Source: Tanypteryx hageni
Taxonomy: Eukaryota > Arthropoda > Insecta > Odonata > Petaluridae
Direction: 5' to 3'
NCBI GenBank assembly: GCA_028673005.1
Contig: CM054117.1
Location: 48,143,370 to 48,207,369, forward strand
DNA: 64,000 nucleotides
Of the stretch, positions 1-14,640 are shown piece by piece. How positions within the stretch are numbered: position 1 is the stretch's first letter; each line of letters starts with the position of its first letter. The translations under genes and the position numbers were made by a program. The notes beneath the pieces are model-generated. The model did not search any database. It had not been told where the DNA came from and saw only the letters and a list, made by a program, of their open reading frames with translations.

Positions 1-629
1 CACCCTCGCCACTTACGCACGCGCTACCTCCCGCCACACTTTTTACTCCTTCTTCTCTCACCCCCACCGTCCACCATCTCGTGTAAAAATCATCGTTCCC
101 GTCCGACATCCATCTCAATCGACGTGCTGTCGCGGAATTAACGCCCGGACGAGAAAAGGGCGTCAGATCAATATACCGGTTCGTTGCCCAAGCGTTTCGC
201 CGTAAATCTGGTGCAAAACGAACAGGATTAAATACTTTTTCCTATCACTTATCTCCCCCTCCATCACCACCTCCCCCCCTTTTCTAACCCTTCTGCGTCG
301 ATAACGAGATTTCAGGAGTCGTTCCTTCCTTCAAAAGACACCGATCCCGTTAAAAAAAATTACGAAAAAAAATTGCCGAGTGGACTACGCCGTCCGTGAG
401 CTATCGAACTTTATTTATCCGTCACATATTGTTCTTTTTTTCTTCGCTCGCTTGATGCTTGGATTTATTCTCGCCGTTTTCGACATTTCTTTTTTTCGTC
501 ATATATTTCACCCCTCGTTTTATTTTATTTTTTGACGCTCGCATTGTCCCTTTCAATTATTTTTGGCCATCCTTCCTCTTTTTAGTCTCGCTAACTAACC
601 CTGTTTTCACGGTTGTAATTACGAATGTA

Positions 630-631
<2 letters not shown>
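1..631. other. Unannotated flank, no gene seen
   Basis: The first 350 bases are richer in C and CpG than most of the window. They contain pyrimidine runs and no open frame that resembles a known protein. The remainder is T-rich. Nothing functional can be supported. Confidence 0.5.

Positions 632-711
<80 letters not shown>
632..711. repeat. (AT)40 microsatellite
   Basis: Uninterrupted AT dinucleotide run of about 80 bp. The tyrosine-isoleucine repeats in overlapping frames are translation artefacts of this run. Confidence 0.98.
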
Positions 712-713
<2 letters not shown>

Positions 714-1587
714 AATTTAGGTTCGTTTACATTAGCCCCTGTCACTTAAGTTATTGAGGTTGATGGATAATTGAGTGAACTGCGTCGGAAATTTCGAGGT
801 CCAAAGATATTTTTGCTGAAGTGTCAGTAACATATTAAATGATGTTTTCGCAAATTACCGATGCTTTTTTTTAAATTTGGGCATCTATCGCTTTTGGTTT
901 CACGTACTCAATGTCTGGAGGAAAAGATCGCCAGAAATCGGAGCGATCGGATGGAGGTTATCGAGTAATTAGAAAGTGAAAGAACCTCGTTAGCGTAAAA
1001 GTATTTAATCTCTTTGGTTTCAACGCCTTCTGGCTCGTTGCCTTGCGATCTGTAATCTGTAGACGATTAATCGGCGTTGAAATTTTGGCCGAATAATTTT
1101 CCCCCAATTTCTCGGAGATCGAAAACATTTGAGAGATGAGAAATTTGCGTGAATCATTCAAAGGTCAGAAAAGCGAAGCGAATTTTGCTTTTAGATTTTT
1201 CCTAGTTTCTTTTGCAATTTTAGATCGAACATAATCGATGCTTCTATTAAAGTTTAAGTACATTATTTGTGATCAGCGCCATGTGCAAAATCCGAAGAAA
1301 CAATCAGCGCGGGAAAATTAAGTTTCTGTCAAAAATTTAAAATGCTACTGATTTATAATTATCGTAGTCTTGATAACCGAAGAATGGCGTTAAATTTGAG
1401 GATCATCGCAGCGAAATTTAAATTGCTTTATGAGACTCATGCGTTCGACGGGGTTAAAGGGAGATGGGTATAGCTTGCTTGCGGTATAAACAGAGAATCG
1501 ACGCCTTGAATTAAAGAAACAAATAACGTTTGGCTCAACTTTATGAAAGTTTTAGGTTGTCGGAAGAAAAAACAAATTTCTTTTCAC
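712..1587. other. Unannotated intergenic DNA
   Basis: AT-rich sequence. No convincing frame, RNA gene or repeat boundary was seen. Confidence 0.5.
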
Positions 1588-1668
1588 TTTAAATATTCCC
1601 TCTAATACTACCTAGGTTTCATTGCACTGCAACATCCTCAGGTACAAAATTATACAAACAATATTTAA
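1588..1668 (-). ncRNA. Hammerhead-like motif inside a short inverted repeat
   Basis: Read on the minus strand, the core is CTGAGGA, then a hairpin with TTGC and GCAA arms, then GAAAC, the palindrome CCTAGG and TA. The flanks carry complementary TTAAATATT segments that would pair as an outer stem. This is the layout of a type I hammerhead ribozyme with a very short stem III. Against activity, the CTGATGA box has one change, and one extra base lies between it and the hairpin. The core CCTAGGTTTC matches the palindrome at 30216-30648. Probably a decayed copy of a dispersed non-autonomous element. Confidence 0.45.
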
Positions 1669-2399
1669 TTTATTTTATATTTTAAAATAAAATTATTACT
1701 AAGTAATTTGTTTCCTTCTTCCCTCTTTGCATTAAATATTTCTTTTCTGCCAAGGGACATTTTATAAATAATGAAAAATATTCAGACGCGTATAGTAAGA
1801 AAAAGGTTTACTATAATATTATAATAAATTAGCAGAATTACCCGGCGTTGCGCGGGGGGAAGGGAGTGTACACATTAGAGAGTTATAAATATTTTTTTTA
1901 AATTTCTAACAATAATCTAGCTAAAACATGCTGAGCTTCTATCTGTTCTCGTTTGGAAACGAGTTTCGAACTTCTTCTTGTCGGAGTCTCTGTTTTTCTA
2001 TGCGTCCCTCTGTGAGTTCTGATGTTTTTGATGCTCTCGAAGCAGCATTTCTTTGCGCATCTGATTTTCTGCCACTTAAACGTGGATTTTTTGGGTGGCA
2101 TTGAAAATCTAAAAACCATTTAAGTATTACTATTAAAATGAAAACAAACTAACCCCAATAATTCGAAGTAACTATGGTGATATTCTGTGAAAGTGCCTAA
2201 AAATGCATGCAATTTTGTAACTCAAATGTAATTTTTGATCGTTTTCGATCAAGAGACAAAATTGTATGACCTGAATACTATTATTTATACTATTAGGAGT
2301 AAATCAGTATAAATTTTACGACACTAGATTAATAATTTCATATTTTAATGTTCAAATTACAAAATGGCTACCCCTATTCCCGTATTACTTCCGTGTTAA
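1669..2399. repeat. Probable repeat-derived DNA with a CCGGCGTTGCGCGGG motif
   Basis: The motif near 1842-1857 is of a kind often seen near the ends of invertebrate interspersed repeats. Its analogue near 39978 (GCCCAGCTTCGCTCGGG) lies upstream of the second copy of the repeat at 2400-2545. The minus-strand frame at 1898-2119 is not recognisable as a protein. Confidence 0.3.
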
Positions 2400-2545
2400 T
2401 GTTATAAAAATGTTATTCTGTGGACCCCATGATGTCCCAAAGACCCCACGGGTTTCAAACTTCACCTACGTTCTTTCTTTTTGTCCTATTAAATAGTATG
2501 ACAAGTTTGGTGGCTCTAGAATCAACCGTGTGGATTTGCATAGAC
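2400..2545 (+). repeat. Dispersed repeat, copy 1 (related to 40860-41030)
   Basis: Both copies share the order TTNTGTNGACCCCATG, then an AGACCCCAC- or AGACTCCAA-like block, a TTCTTTCTTT- or TTCTTCCTTT-like block with TCC, and a CAAGTTTGGTGGC- or AAACTTTTGAATTC-like block. The repeat class is unknown, no coding capacity is evident, and the boundaries are approximate. Confidence 0.4.
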
Positions 2546-4879
2546 GGAGTATTTGCAAATCAAATAAAAATAGATGAAATTAAACACGCATATGCATTCA
2601 TTATTGGAAGAAGAACAGGTTAATATTATTTACCATAAGCTATAATGGCAGTGGTGCCCACGTTTTACCTATCGTGCGCCGTTTTTCCAGTACCCAAGTC
2701 CCGATGCGCCACTTTGTTCTAAGCATGCAGTAAGTGAATATATGGATATGATTAGAATAAATCTTATCTTATGTTAAATGCGATCTCTGAAGTAATTTTC
2801 GTTCCGCCAACTTTGTCTGTATCGGGCTGTAAATTTTTTGTCGCAGGTAGGAGCAGATTTTATGGATTAGAGTCGTGACTGTTGTTTATTTTTGATAAGT
2901 ATCATGAATGAGAAATCTCTTTTACACGAGTATGTGCTTGCAAATCGACAGATGTAACGCCAAACAAATTTGTTGAGTTGTGAAAATTGCCCACGAGACA
3001 ACAAATTAACAGATTTTTAGAAGTTTATCCATGATGAGTAAACAATGGTGGGAAGAGAATAGGGAGGGGTATACTTTGTATGTGTCGGGTGGGATTTTAG
3101 GAAACACGAGCCATCAGACATGACAAGGTTTCCTTACAGTCACTTTCCCATTAAATTCTTCACTTTCAAACCTATTCATTCATTTAAAACTCCCTAACTA
3201 AACCGATATATCAACGAAAATACTATAATATTTTATTTTCCTTTCCTTGTATAGATGTAAGGTACTTTTCTTCCTAAACTTTTAAAACTGACCAGCTATT
3301 CATTGCACTACCTCTTAGATACCCATTGCCCGTAGACAAGAGCGAATCAGCAGGTCGTAAAAAAGGTAAATCATCCCCGAAAGTTGAATATTTGGAACAA
3401 ATGGGATCATTGTTACCGCAATGTAGAATAAATGCATCTAGTTTATTGCATAAATTTTAACTAATCAGCATGCTTTGCGACGGCTCAAACCCAAATCTGT
3501 AACATTCATATCATTTGTGTCTGGTATTTACATTTGTCTCTGACATTTTTTACAATAAGAGCAGCTAGAAATACGGCTGAAAAGTTGCTAGAGCACGGAC
3601 AGCATGAGGGAGAGATGAATCCCAAAGCACCATCGATAGCGCTTTCGAGAGTCTCAGATGACACTCGAAAATATTATCCGGAAAAAGATTTTGCAACACA
3701 GACGTGCAAGTCAAACAAATTTTACCACGTTGAATTTCATTTCGGGGGTATCCAGCACGTATTTCGATTACGCGTAGACAAACATAATCGAGTACGAACA
3801 CCAATGCCATTCACCCCAAAGATAGGGTGTGGTTTAAATTTTGTCGACGAGTAGCAGATGCCAACTATTCTGTGTTGTCACCCCGATTAAGAAGCAATGT
3901 TCGCAAAGAAAACGGAATGGAAACGTCACGATCGTTAACTTTCTTTTGTTTACTCGAATGAAATGTGACATTCGAAGGAAAGATTCTGTAAACGGTGTTT
4001 TTTCAAGAGAAAAGAAAGCCTATAATTGAGACGAAGACACGAGAGAGAGAGAGAGAGTGATGGAAGCATTGTATGAATCAAAGAATGGAATAGTGATAGA
4101 ATGAAACTCCGATGGAGGGGAATAAACAATTGAAGGATTTGAAGATGAAAGAAAATGGCATGAGTTAAGTAAAATTTTTAATCACAAACTGAGATTGTGT
4201 TGCCAAGGAGACAAAAAATAGGCTTTGTATAACTAAATTATAAAGAGAGTCTTTGATATGAACATTTGCATCAAGAGTCAACAAAATAGAATAATTCAGA
4301 CAGTGGAAAATAAATAATTCCGCCGCTCTAAATAGATTATCTCTACGTTGTTGATATTCTAGGATTGCGGCCGAGCTACAACTTTTTAATTCGTTATTTA
4401 GCTGAATATCTGTTGGTCCAGAAAATTAAATGGTCACGCTAAACAAGGAATTAAATAATATTATACTGAAGACACTTTCTTCCAAATTAAACATATACTC
4501 ATGAAAATAAATATATTTAACAATTAGGTTTTTTAAATGGAGATAAAATACAAAAACGAAACATCGAACTAATTTCTGGGCCCGTGTTGACATGTAGATG
4601 GTCTAAAATTCTAGATAACTTTCTTGGTCATAAAAATATTCATTAAACATATCTAATATTATACATATCTAATGTGATGAGTATCTGTGAGCTACCTTCG
4701 AATCTAATAAGTTAGAATAATCACAGAGTTGATTTATCTTGGGAACGAACACTGCATTTGAGATAAAAGCGTTGTTAACTCAACCGTATGGCTAAGTTTC
4801 TAAATTACATATCCGAGGAAAATATTACTTTGGAAAAGCTTGGCATAAACTTTAGAAAATTAAGTATTATGCTATAAAG
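2546..4879. other. Unannotated intergenic DNA
   Basis: A hAT-like end, CAGTGGTGCCCACGTTTT, begins near 2648, but no partner end was found. The 106-codon + frame at 3534-3854 has no recognisable domain and no visible splice or polyadenylation context, so it is not called a gene. A short GA run lies at 4041-4057. Confidence 0.4.
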
Positions 4880-5194
4880 CTGGTGTCCGCAAACTACAAT
4901 CCGCGCAGTGATTTTGCCTGTCCCACCTTATCTCATATATCGTATTTCTTTAAGCTTTGTGTATTTATCAGCAGGAATTTCCATTAGATAACATTTGTGA
5001 TATCTAAACGATACTTTTCGAGTACTTGGATGAAATATACTTTTAATATAGGCGAATGCCATTACAGAATCGAAAAAATTCTCAAAACTTGCTCTTTGAA
5101 ATTTTTATCAATCATTAGAAATCTTGTATGTGGCCCGCACAGTGGTTCATGGAGCCACGTGTGGCCCTTTCAGTAAAATATTTGGTGACCCCTG
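4880..5194. mobile_element. hAT-type MITE with 8-bp target duplication
   Basis: The element begins CTGGTGTCCGCAAACTA and ends in the complement of CAGGGGTCACCAAA. The two ends match at 10 of 14 positions. The flanks CTATAAAG (4872-4879) and CTCTAAAG (5195-5202) match at 7 of 8 positions, which fits hAT target duplication. The interior carries TGGCCCGCAC and GTGGCCC blocks like the copies at 45739 and 52150. It has no coding capacity, so mobilisation would need an external hAT transposase. Confidence 0.75.
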
Positions 5195-5640
5195 CTCTAA
5201 AGCAATGAAATTTATCACAGGTGGAGCATCGCCGTTTATTTGTTATTATGTTTATTTTACCCATTGTAGTAGCGTAAACAAACACGGACCCGTGTAGATA
5301 ATTAATAAGGGATTTTTAAAATTCTGCTAAAAGCAAACTGACAGACCCCAAAATCAATCGGGTCTATGACTGTCACCATGCAGAACTATCCTGAAAATTT
5401 GGTTGCTGTAATTTGAACGGCGCAGAGGTAGTTCACTAATTTAACGTTTTCTTGTTCATTGTGACTAACGTCACGCCTCTTAGGCTTCTCTTAGAGTCTT
5501 CAAATTTCAACCGCGGAATGGACTTGCAGCCATTAACAATCTCTCAAAATATGCTTACTCTAACTTTTACGGTGTAGATGTGCTTTACCGGACAAAGGAG
5601 TGTGACAACAATACGACTACATTAGCGGAATTTTAAAAAG
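5195..5640. other. Unannotated intergenic DNA
   Basis: AT-rich and without a recognisable feature. Confidence 0.4.
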
Positions 5641-5880
5641 AAACACGCTGATAAAACGGATACAGCCAATAAAGAGGAAGCATGGGAGGGAAGAGAACGT
5701 TGAAACCATTAAGGAAGAGGAAGGCAAAATGGATTGGGAATTTCCTGAGAAAAGACAGCAGGATTAATGATGTGATTGAAGTTAAACTGGGAGTCTAAAA
5801 AGAGCGAAAAAAGGTTTCAGCTTATGGTAAGATTAAATTGGAGAGAAATTCATCAAGGAATGAAGGTTTCTGAGGTCAGA
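5641..5880 (+). pseudogene. LINE reverse transcriptase C-terminal fragment
   Basis: A + strand frame around 5695-5795 reads as basic residues, then KAKWIGNFLRKDSRINDVIE, then a stop. The WIG-x-x-LR motif followed by an I-E block is characteristic of the C-terminal region of RTE/R4-like non-LTR retrotransposons (usual form WIGHxLR). The sequence beyond the stop keeps LINE-like character (KLERNSSRNEG). No RT catalytic motifs lie upstream, so this is a 5'-truncated, dead copy. Clade assignment is uncertain. Confidence 0.6.
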
Positions 5881-7230
5881 AGAACGTAGAGAACTCAGTT
5901 TAACTTGTAATCACGGGCTTGTCTGCGAACCGATTACTTTTTATGACGATGATGAATTTAAAGCGAGGTGAAACTTTATTTTTTCTTTTAACGGCGCTGG
6001 ACTGTTATTCCGACGTAAACGACGAAACTCGACCAGTGTTCTTGCAGGAGGGATGAGGATCGAATCAATCTAGCTAGCCGCTTTGGTCACGCTTGCCTTT
6101 GGCATGGCATTGATTGATGCGTGAGCTACGAAACATCGGTAGGTGAACACAGGTCAGCGATAGAACTCGGTCTCTGCCATTTCTGGAAATATCTTTGATG
6201 CAAATGCATACAGCTAGGAGGGTGGGAGTAGTCAAAATTTTCACTGAACTACGCGTGTATTTCGCATACTCTCGCAAAGTCATTACAGAAATGTTTACGT
6301 AGGTTTCGGGTGAATGCGAAAAATTCTAGTTAATAATTTTTATCGACAGGTTGCCTGTTTTGTGGAATATTGCAGATATTTCAGTAATTAAGCGTCTCGC
6401 GTTATTTTGAATAAATAAAATGATTTCGAAGTTCAGTAAAACTGTATGAATTCATTATACATTACATAACTTCCGTGTCACAATGCTTTAATATAGCCGA
6501 CGGACTCAAATCGAAGTCTAATTAATAAAAAATCAACAACTCGAAGGTTCAGAAAAGAAAAACTACCCCATTAGACATAAATGGAAATCTATCTTAATGA
6601 AAAACGACTGAAAGTTAATACTTTTGCACTGTCACCTTTTCTTTAGGTTGCTAATGCAATCCATTTTAGCAATAAGTTCCTTGAATTACCTCTCTCCTTA
6701 TTTCCTGATTCCGTTTATGCACGATTTGGCACTCTCGCACGGCGATAGAAGGTATTATAAGTTCGAGCACGACGACTTCTTTTAATGCGCGAGCTAAAAT
6801 TTTGCACGTGCGTGCGCGTATTAGGATTAGAATGGGAGAGGCTCCTGAATGGCGCAGACCCTGCACCGGCGCGAGTACGAGGAAACTCCACTAAAACGAG
6901 AATAATGAAGGGATTCGTGCAGGAGCGGAACGATAAGCGGTATCACCGCGTGTCCTCGTGACGCTTTTGCATTCATACCCAAAAAAGGAACACACAGAAG
7001 CGTTTAGCTACCCCATAAATGCAGGAGGAATTAGTGGGAGAGATGAACGCGAAGAACAGCGGAGGACAAAAGCATTCCGGAAAAGGTCTTTTCGTTTCTA
7101 CGAAACCTCTTCGTCCAGCTGCATATCGATGAGATTTACGTCCATTAACAACTGGAATAAAAATTCCGTTCCCACGAAATTTAGATTCGAAACCGAGACC
7201 CCTTTAGCAAACAATCAAGCCGACGCGGTC
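5881..7230. other. Unannotated intergenic DNA
   Basis: Moderately CpG-containing between 6680 and 7210. The 124-codon + frame at 6958-7332 ends in low-complexity Glu/Arg encoded by the purine tract and is not recognised. Confidence 0.4.
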
Positions 7231-7620
7231 ATCCGAGCGGCAAGAGAGAGCGAGAGAGAGAGAGGAAATGAGAAGAGAGAGAGAAAGAGTATTGAGAATA
7301 AAGAAATGGTGGGACAGGACGAACTAAAATAGTGACTACGAAATGAGGCGAGATGAGAGAACAAAGAAGTTTTGGTGAACGGAGCAGAGAAAGGCATAAT
7401 AAAGTGAAAGAAAAGGGAAAGCGGGTGACGCATTTGAGATGCGTCAAAGTAAAAAAACGGAGAACGGAGTACGGACCATGGATGAGGGCGCGGACAAGGA
7501 AAACAGGAAGGTGGAATTGCAAGGATTGGAAGATTGAGATAAAGAGAGAGGATGAAAGAGGAGAAGGCGTGATGTAAAAAAGTGGAGGGAATATATGGTG
7601 ATGTGATAGGAAAAAAAGAA
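7231..7620 (+). repeat. Purine-rich tract
   Basis: About 390 bases dominated by A and G on the + strand, with GAGAGA runs at 7244-7293. The mirror frames on the minus strand (Ser/Leu/Phe-rich) are low-complexity artefacts. Confidence 0.7.
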
Positions 7621-7646
7621 ATAAAATTGCGACGTTGGGCTTGAGA

Positions 7647-9707
<2,061 letters not shown>

Positions 9708-9766
<59 letters not shown>
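9708..9766. repeat. (AT)n microsatellite
   Basis: An AT run bordering the right arm of the foldback element. A shorter run follows at 9789-9805. Confidence 0.97.
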
Positions 9767-9768
<2 letters not shown>

Positions 9769-9805
9769 TCCGTAAGAAGCAGCTATTTATTATATATATA
9801 TATAT

Positions 9806-10112
9806 TCGCACTTTCCCTTACCACACTTCCTCTTTATTGGCTATCCACCCCTCCTACTCCCCACCTCCTCCAATCATCAACCTTCCCACATCACCCTGTC
9901 ATTCCCCGCCCAGTGTGTCACTTTACGTTACTCTTTCGCTGAAGAAGGGCATAGGCCCGATAAGCTTGCGTGTGTTTTTGTGTTCGTGTGTTTTACGTGT
10001 CTCTTCGACGCCCCCAGCAGCCTACCAGCTTGGTCCTCAACTTGGTAAGTGTCCGCTGGGCTTCCCTCAACACCTTGTTGCCACCCTCATCACTACCTTT
10101 TCTTTTCCTTTA

Positions 10113-10116
<4 letters not shown>
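9806..10116 (+). mobile_element. Hairpin-family relic with hammerhead-like core
   Basis: The region 9939-9969 reads CTGAAGA, a hairpin with GGGC and GCCC arms, GATA and the palindrome AAGCTT. It is followed by TGTGTTTTTGTGTT, ACGTGT, TTCGACG and finally CAACACCTTGTTG. The palindrome at 19994-20302 has the same modules in the same order, so this is one arm plus core of the same family. (AT)n tracts flank it on both sides, as they do the 20-kb copy. No coding capacity. Confidence 0.65.
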
Positions 10117-10182
<66 letters not shown>

Positions 10183-10192
10183 TGAGAGAGAG
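10117..10192. repeat. (AT)n(GA)n compound microsatellite
   Basis: AT repeats run to 10160, then GA repeats to about 10192 with one T interruption. Confidence 0.97.
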
Positions 10193-11480
10193 GATGGGAG
10201 GGAGTTAGATAGGAAAAGAGGGATAAGAACAGATAACACGCAGTATTGCCTTCTGGAAAGCAGGAAGCGATAGCGGGTGGATGAGGAATGGCATCCCAAT
10301 TTATGTAAAATAGTAGTTATCATCCATGATATGAAAGAGTTTTAGAAAACGGCTACAAAGACAAAGGCACCGCGATAACCCCTTTTTTAGGGAAAGGGTG
10401 ATTGGGCGTTACCTAAAACATTTCAAAGCTCGCTATCGCTACCATCTGAGAACCCTCTAACACCAATGTTTTTGTCGAAATTCCATTTCAAGATTTAGAA
10501 TGTCTCTACACAATGCGGTCAGGCATCTATAAAATAGCAATTACTAGGGTGATTATGACACGCACGAGTCGGTAATTATCCAGAAAATATTCGATCACAG
10601 ATATAACTTACAAATATACCAGAATCCGCTTGATTTAATATAATACGAAGATAAATGAAGTAAAATTGGCATAAACGGCGAGATTTATTTTCATATAAAA
10701 TGATCTGAAAAGGGTTATCAAAACGTGAATAGGTAAAAAAATTAAACAGAGAAAGTTAAATGAAAGTAAGCTGGGAAATTTTGTAATAAAGGAGAGAAAG
10801 TAAAGTAAGTGAAGGAAAAAATAATAAAAATGAAAATGTCGTTATCCGAGAGGTTGGGGCCATAAAAATTTCTCTTCTACTGAACAAATTTGCATCCTTA
10901 ATAACGTATGATATTACAAACAAAAGAAGACAAAAAACAGAATTTTTTCTGAAACAGAAGGCAGAGGAAAATTGTTACAGTAAGCCATACGACGGTTATG
11001 CTTTATTTATCAAATAATAACGGTTAGGCAGCGCTGTTTTTTTAAGGGAAAGCGGGAAAGAAGAATCAGAAAGAAAGAGATATGGATAAAAGTAGATATA
11101 AGCGAATACAACGAGATAAAGCAGGGAATTGAAGATAGATGCAGGAGGAACGAGAGAATGAGATAGTGAGAGGAAGGAAGAGGTATGAGTGACGTAACGG
11201 CATGGCGCGAGATGGACTGGGAATTCATTTTTTTTTAATAAAGAGGGGATTTTTAAGCGGCTTTAAATTAAAAGCCCGAAATTTTTGGAGAGTATGAGAG
11301 ATGCGTTGAATGGTCAGGGAGGAGAGGAGAGTTAAAAGACAAGGGATGGAATGGGAGAGAGGGAGGAGAGAGGTGGAGGAATGGATAGAGCAAGGAAGGG
11401 AAGAATAGAAATCACTGTTCAACTAACGGCTCGCGGTGGGAGAGAGAGAGAAGGGAAGAAATGGAGGAATAAATAATAAA
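10193..11480 (+). other. No gene; purine-rich on + strand from about 10740
   Basis: No gene is recognised. From about 10740 to 11480 the + strand is dominated by A and G (for example 11040-11200 and 11290-11470). Minus-strand frames here are Ser/Leu-rich shadows of that bias. Confidence 0.5.
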
Positions 11481-14400
11481 ACTTTTCCGCGATGTTGGCG
11501 ACGCTACACGGCTAATATTTTAATCCCGGCGGTTATGTGAGAGAAATAAAAGATATCAAGGCCAAATTGGAGCTTGGAGACCAGCTCGCATGGTGCTCAT
11601 AAAGACTCCACACGATCAATTAGTCGGTGATAAAAGCGTTCCCGCGTAATCGACCGTGTTATACGCAGGGAGCTTATTTTTGTGGAGGGTAAAGAAAACG
11701 ATAATGACGGTTTTTTTCGAGAGGGCTAGGGGAAAAAAAGTTTATTTTTGCCATATTCTAATGTTTGTTGTTTTACTGCGTCTCGTCCTACGGTTAGATA
11801 CAGTACGACGCAAAAGTTAGGCCATGCCAAATGTATCATTATTAAACAAGATAACAGAAGAGGAGTAAGAGTGTACAACCAAGACGGTTCGACGTACACG
11901 TGTACGGATCTCGCAGGTCGGCTTCGGCAACTGTGGTCCGTACAGGTGCACGCACTCTGACTTCCCTTTACTCAAGAACTTTGATATCCATTTTCCTTTT
12001 CCTCATAATTGAAATAAGCGTAAATTCCAAGGATGGCGAAATAAATTTAAGTGGCCTCTTTGAGGGACGACCAGGGATGAAAAAATCAATTAGTGGTTAA
12101 ACGTTGCAAAAAAGTGAGTTTTTATAGTACAGAAAGACTTCAAAGTTCGAAAACTATGCACAGAAAGTTTTTCTGGGGCTTTCTACTTCTATATTTGCCA
12201 CCTCCCTACTCATTAACAGAAACCACTGGTGAAATAGCGAACAAACATCGGAGAAATGAAAAAGAGCTTTTAAGTCACAGAAAATTAATGTTGTTTTTTC
12301 TCGGAGAATATTACGCGTGATGGCGTGATCAGAAGACACCCTTCAACGCCGGACGAATCTGCCGGTAACGCAGCGATAACACGCGTCACGCGCGGGGGAA
12401 ACACCCCGTCTCCGAAAAGGGAGCGCGGAACTGGAAACTAAATGAAACGGGAATTTTCGTTAAAACGAGGATACTGCTTCAATGGAGGAAAGGGCGCTAA
12501 GTAGCACGCCGCTGTCGAAAGTCAACAGAGGAGACTTTCAACGATTTGTCATTCAACGGCTATTACTAATTTCATTAAATCCGTTTCTATTTTGAACGAG
12601 TTATATTTATTTATTACATTTTCCTCAGTATTTTGTCCAACTAAAATATTTTTTAATTTCACGCGGTGACAAAACAATGTAAATATAAATAAAAAATACT
12701 ATCTAGTATTGTTCATGTTATTTGAATGTAAATATTCCTATTTCAAAATATAAAAACTCATTTTACAATAACAGTCTGTAGTATCATCAAGTCAAATCTC
12801 GATATCATTTTGAATAGCTAAATGTTAAAGTAATTTTAATGTACTTAAAAACTTAAAAAATTGAGACAAAAATTTTAATTCTTTAATCCATATGATCCTT
12901 ATAAAACTGATGCAATGATAAAATTATCTTCGACTGTACTAGAAATCACCTTACTCGAAGAATGTAATGCAATATTTCACACTTTTGAAAGCCATCCGAA
13001 CTTAATTGCAAAGGCTCTAAAATTAAAGGCCAAGCAATTAATTGCCATTTATGTAAATAAACACTGTTTAAAACGTGATAAACGCTCGTCTGTTTGTATT
13101 AAACTCAGAGATACACAAATACACATAAAACTTATAGCAATCTATCAATCAACCGTAATTCTAAGTGACGTAATTGACGTTTCGTTCTCTCAAGCGGATT
13201 ATATATGCTAACGCTTTATTATGCACTGGCGAGTCGGAGCTCATGCTTATCCTATTAATACAGTTACACTGCCCATTTCAGCTCGTAGCGGCAATTAATA
13301 TTACAGAGAATATATAATAAATAAATAGCAGCATTGATTTTTAAAACACATACGCAACTACTCCATTATAGAATAGTATATAATCCTACTATTTGAAGCA
13401 GAATTCCGCATATATGCTTTGGGAGTTTTAGAAAAATCTATTTAATAAAATTAATTTTGTCGAATCTTTTGTCGTATATCTCTTATATTGAGAGTTATGC
13501 GGACGACAAAAATCATCTCACTCAGTGGAACGCTCGATTAGACGTTTCTATTGTTGCACTTGGCAACGATAGAAACCTCTCCGCCGACCGCTTCGAGGAA
13601 GGACTCGAGGAAGCAGTCCTTCACGCGAACACGCACGGACACACGAGTCATTAAACCCGCATATCCCCCTTTGGAACGAGGGACCCGTTAAATATGGTGA
13701 CTTCGCCATTACAGGGAAATCCTGCACGTCTTGCGAAGCAGGACGAGTAGCCCGCTAAATGGAAAAAGTAGGCTACGAGAGCTATACAAATCGCGAGTTT
13801 TTAAAAGAATTCCGGGCGTGTTGGAATGATATTGCCATTAAAAAAAGAATCGTTTCACTCAAGTTTTAAGCATTAATGCGGTGCAAGCTTGAGCGCTTTA
13901 TGAATAACGGCAAAACCAATTCAAGGTTTCGACGAAAATGGAATTTTGCAACATTTTCTCAACGGTCGTCGACCGTGGTTCTCCATAATTTAAAAAACGC
14001 GTGCATTTTATAGTAATAGTTCGGGGAATCCCTTATCGGAAAGAAAGATCTTCCGTTTTCTCCTTCGAATAATGCTCAAATAAGATGCTACCGAATACTC
14101 TTCGACCATAACCCGAAACGACATCATCCCGAGACGAGAAAATTCCGCCATTTGGATCTTCCAAGAACACAGAAAAGATTGAGATCTATTTTCGCCACTT
14201 TCGATTCTTGCACGATCAAAAGCGGTGGAGAGAAAAAGCAAGAGATTAAAAAAGATAACTCTTTACTCACGCTTATCTCCGTGTGATTACTGCGGTTTGC
14301 AGTGATGACCACGTAGATTAACAAAAAAAAGTAATTGAGATGTACAGAAGTCACGTTTCTCCTTCCTTATCGCATGGAGAAACAAAAAAGCTCGGTTTTT

Positions 14401-14640
14401 CTCCCACTCCCTCTCTCACACATCCGTACGAACGCCAAGATGGGAAAAGTGATAATAATTATCCGAAACGTGAGAAAATAAAGGAAGAGAAAATGAGACA
14501 CTTCCCAGACCTACGACCTTAAAAGAAACGTCCCAATATATTCGTGTAGCGACAGAAGGTGATAAAACTCAGCGTTGCAAGACGAGATGGGTTACGCGCA
14601 CGCTAAGTACCAAGAGTCCAGCGAAGTCTTTTTGACACAA
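11481..14640. other. Unannotated DNA with CpG-containing patches
   Basis: CpG is comparatively frequent at 11500-11700, 11780-11950, 12340-12500 and 13540-13760, which may mark old regulatory or exonic sequence. The frames at 11748-11960, 12915-13211 and 13457-13654 show no known motif. No gene is called. Confidence 0.4.

Noticed and set aside
459..749. Frames of alternating Tyr-Ile through the (AT)n runs (also at 7215-7973, 9627-10208, 34826-35101, 48547-49206, 63399-63632)
   Set aside because: They are translations of AT dinucleotide repeats with no independent coding signal.
2648..2720. Possible hAT left end CAGTGGTGCCCACG
   Set aside because: No inverted partner or repeated octamer was found within 3 kb.
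3534..3854. 106-codon + strand frame with unbiased composition
   Set aside because: No recognisable motif, no splice sites or polyadenylation signal placed convincingly, and no repeated copy. Left unannotated.
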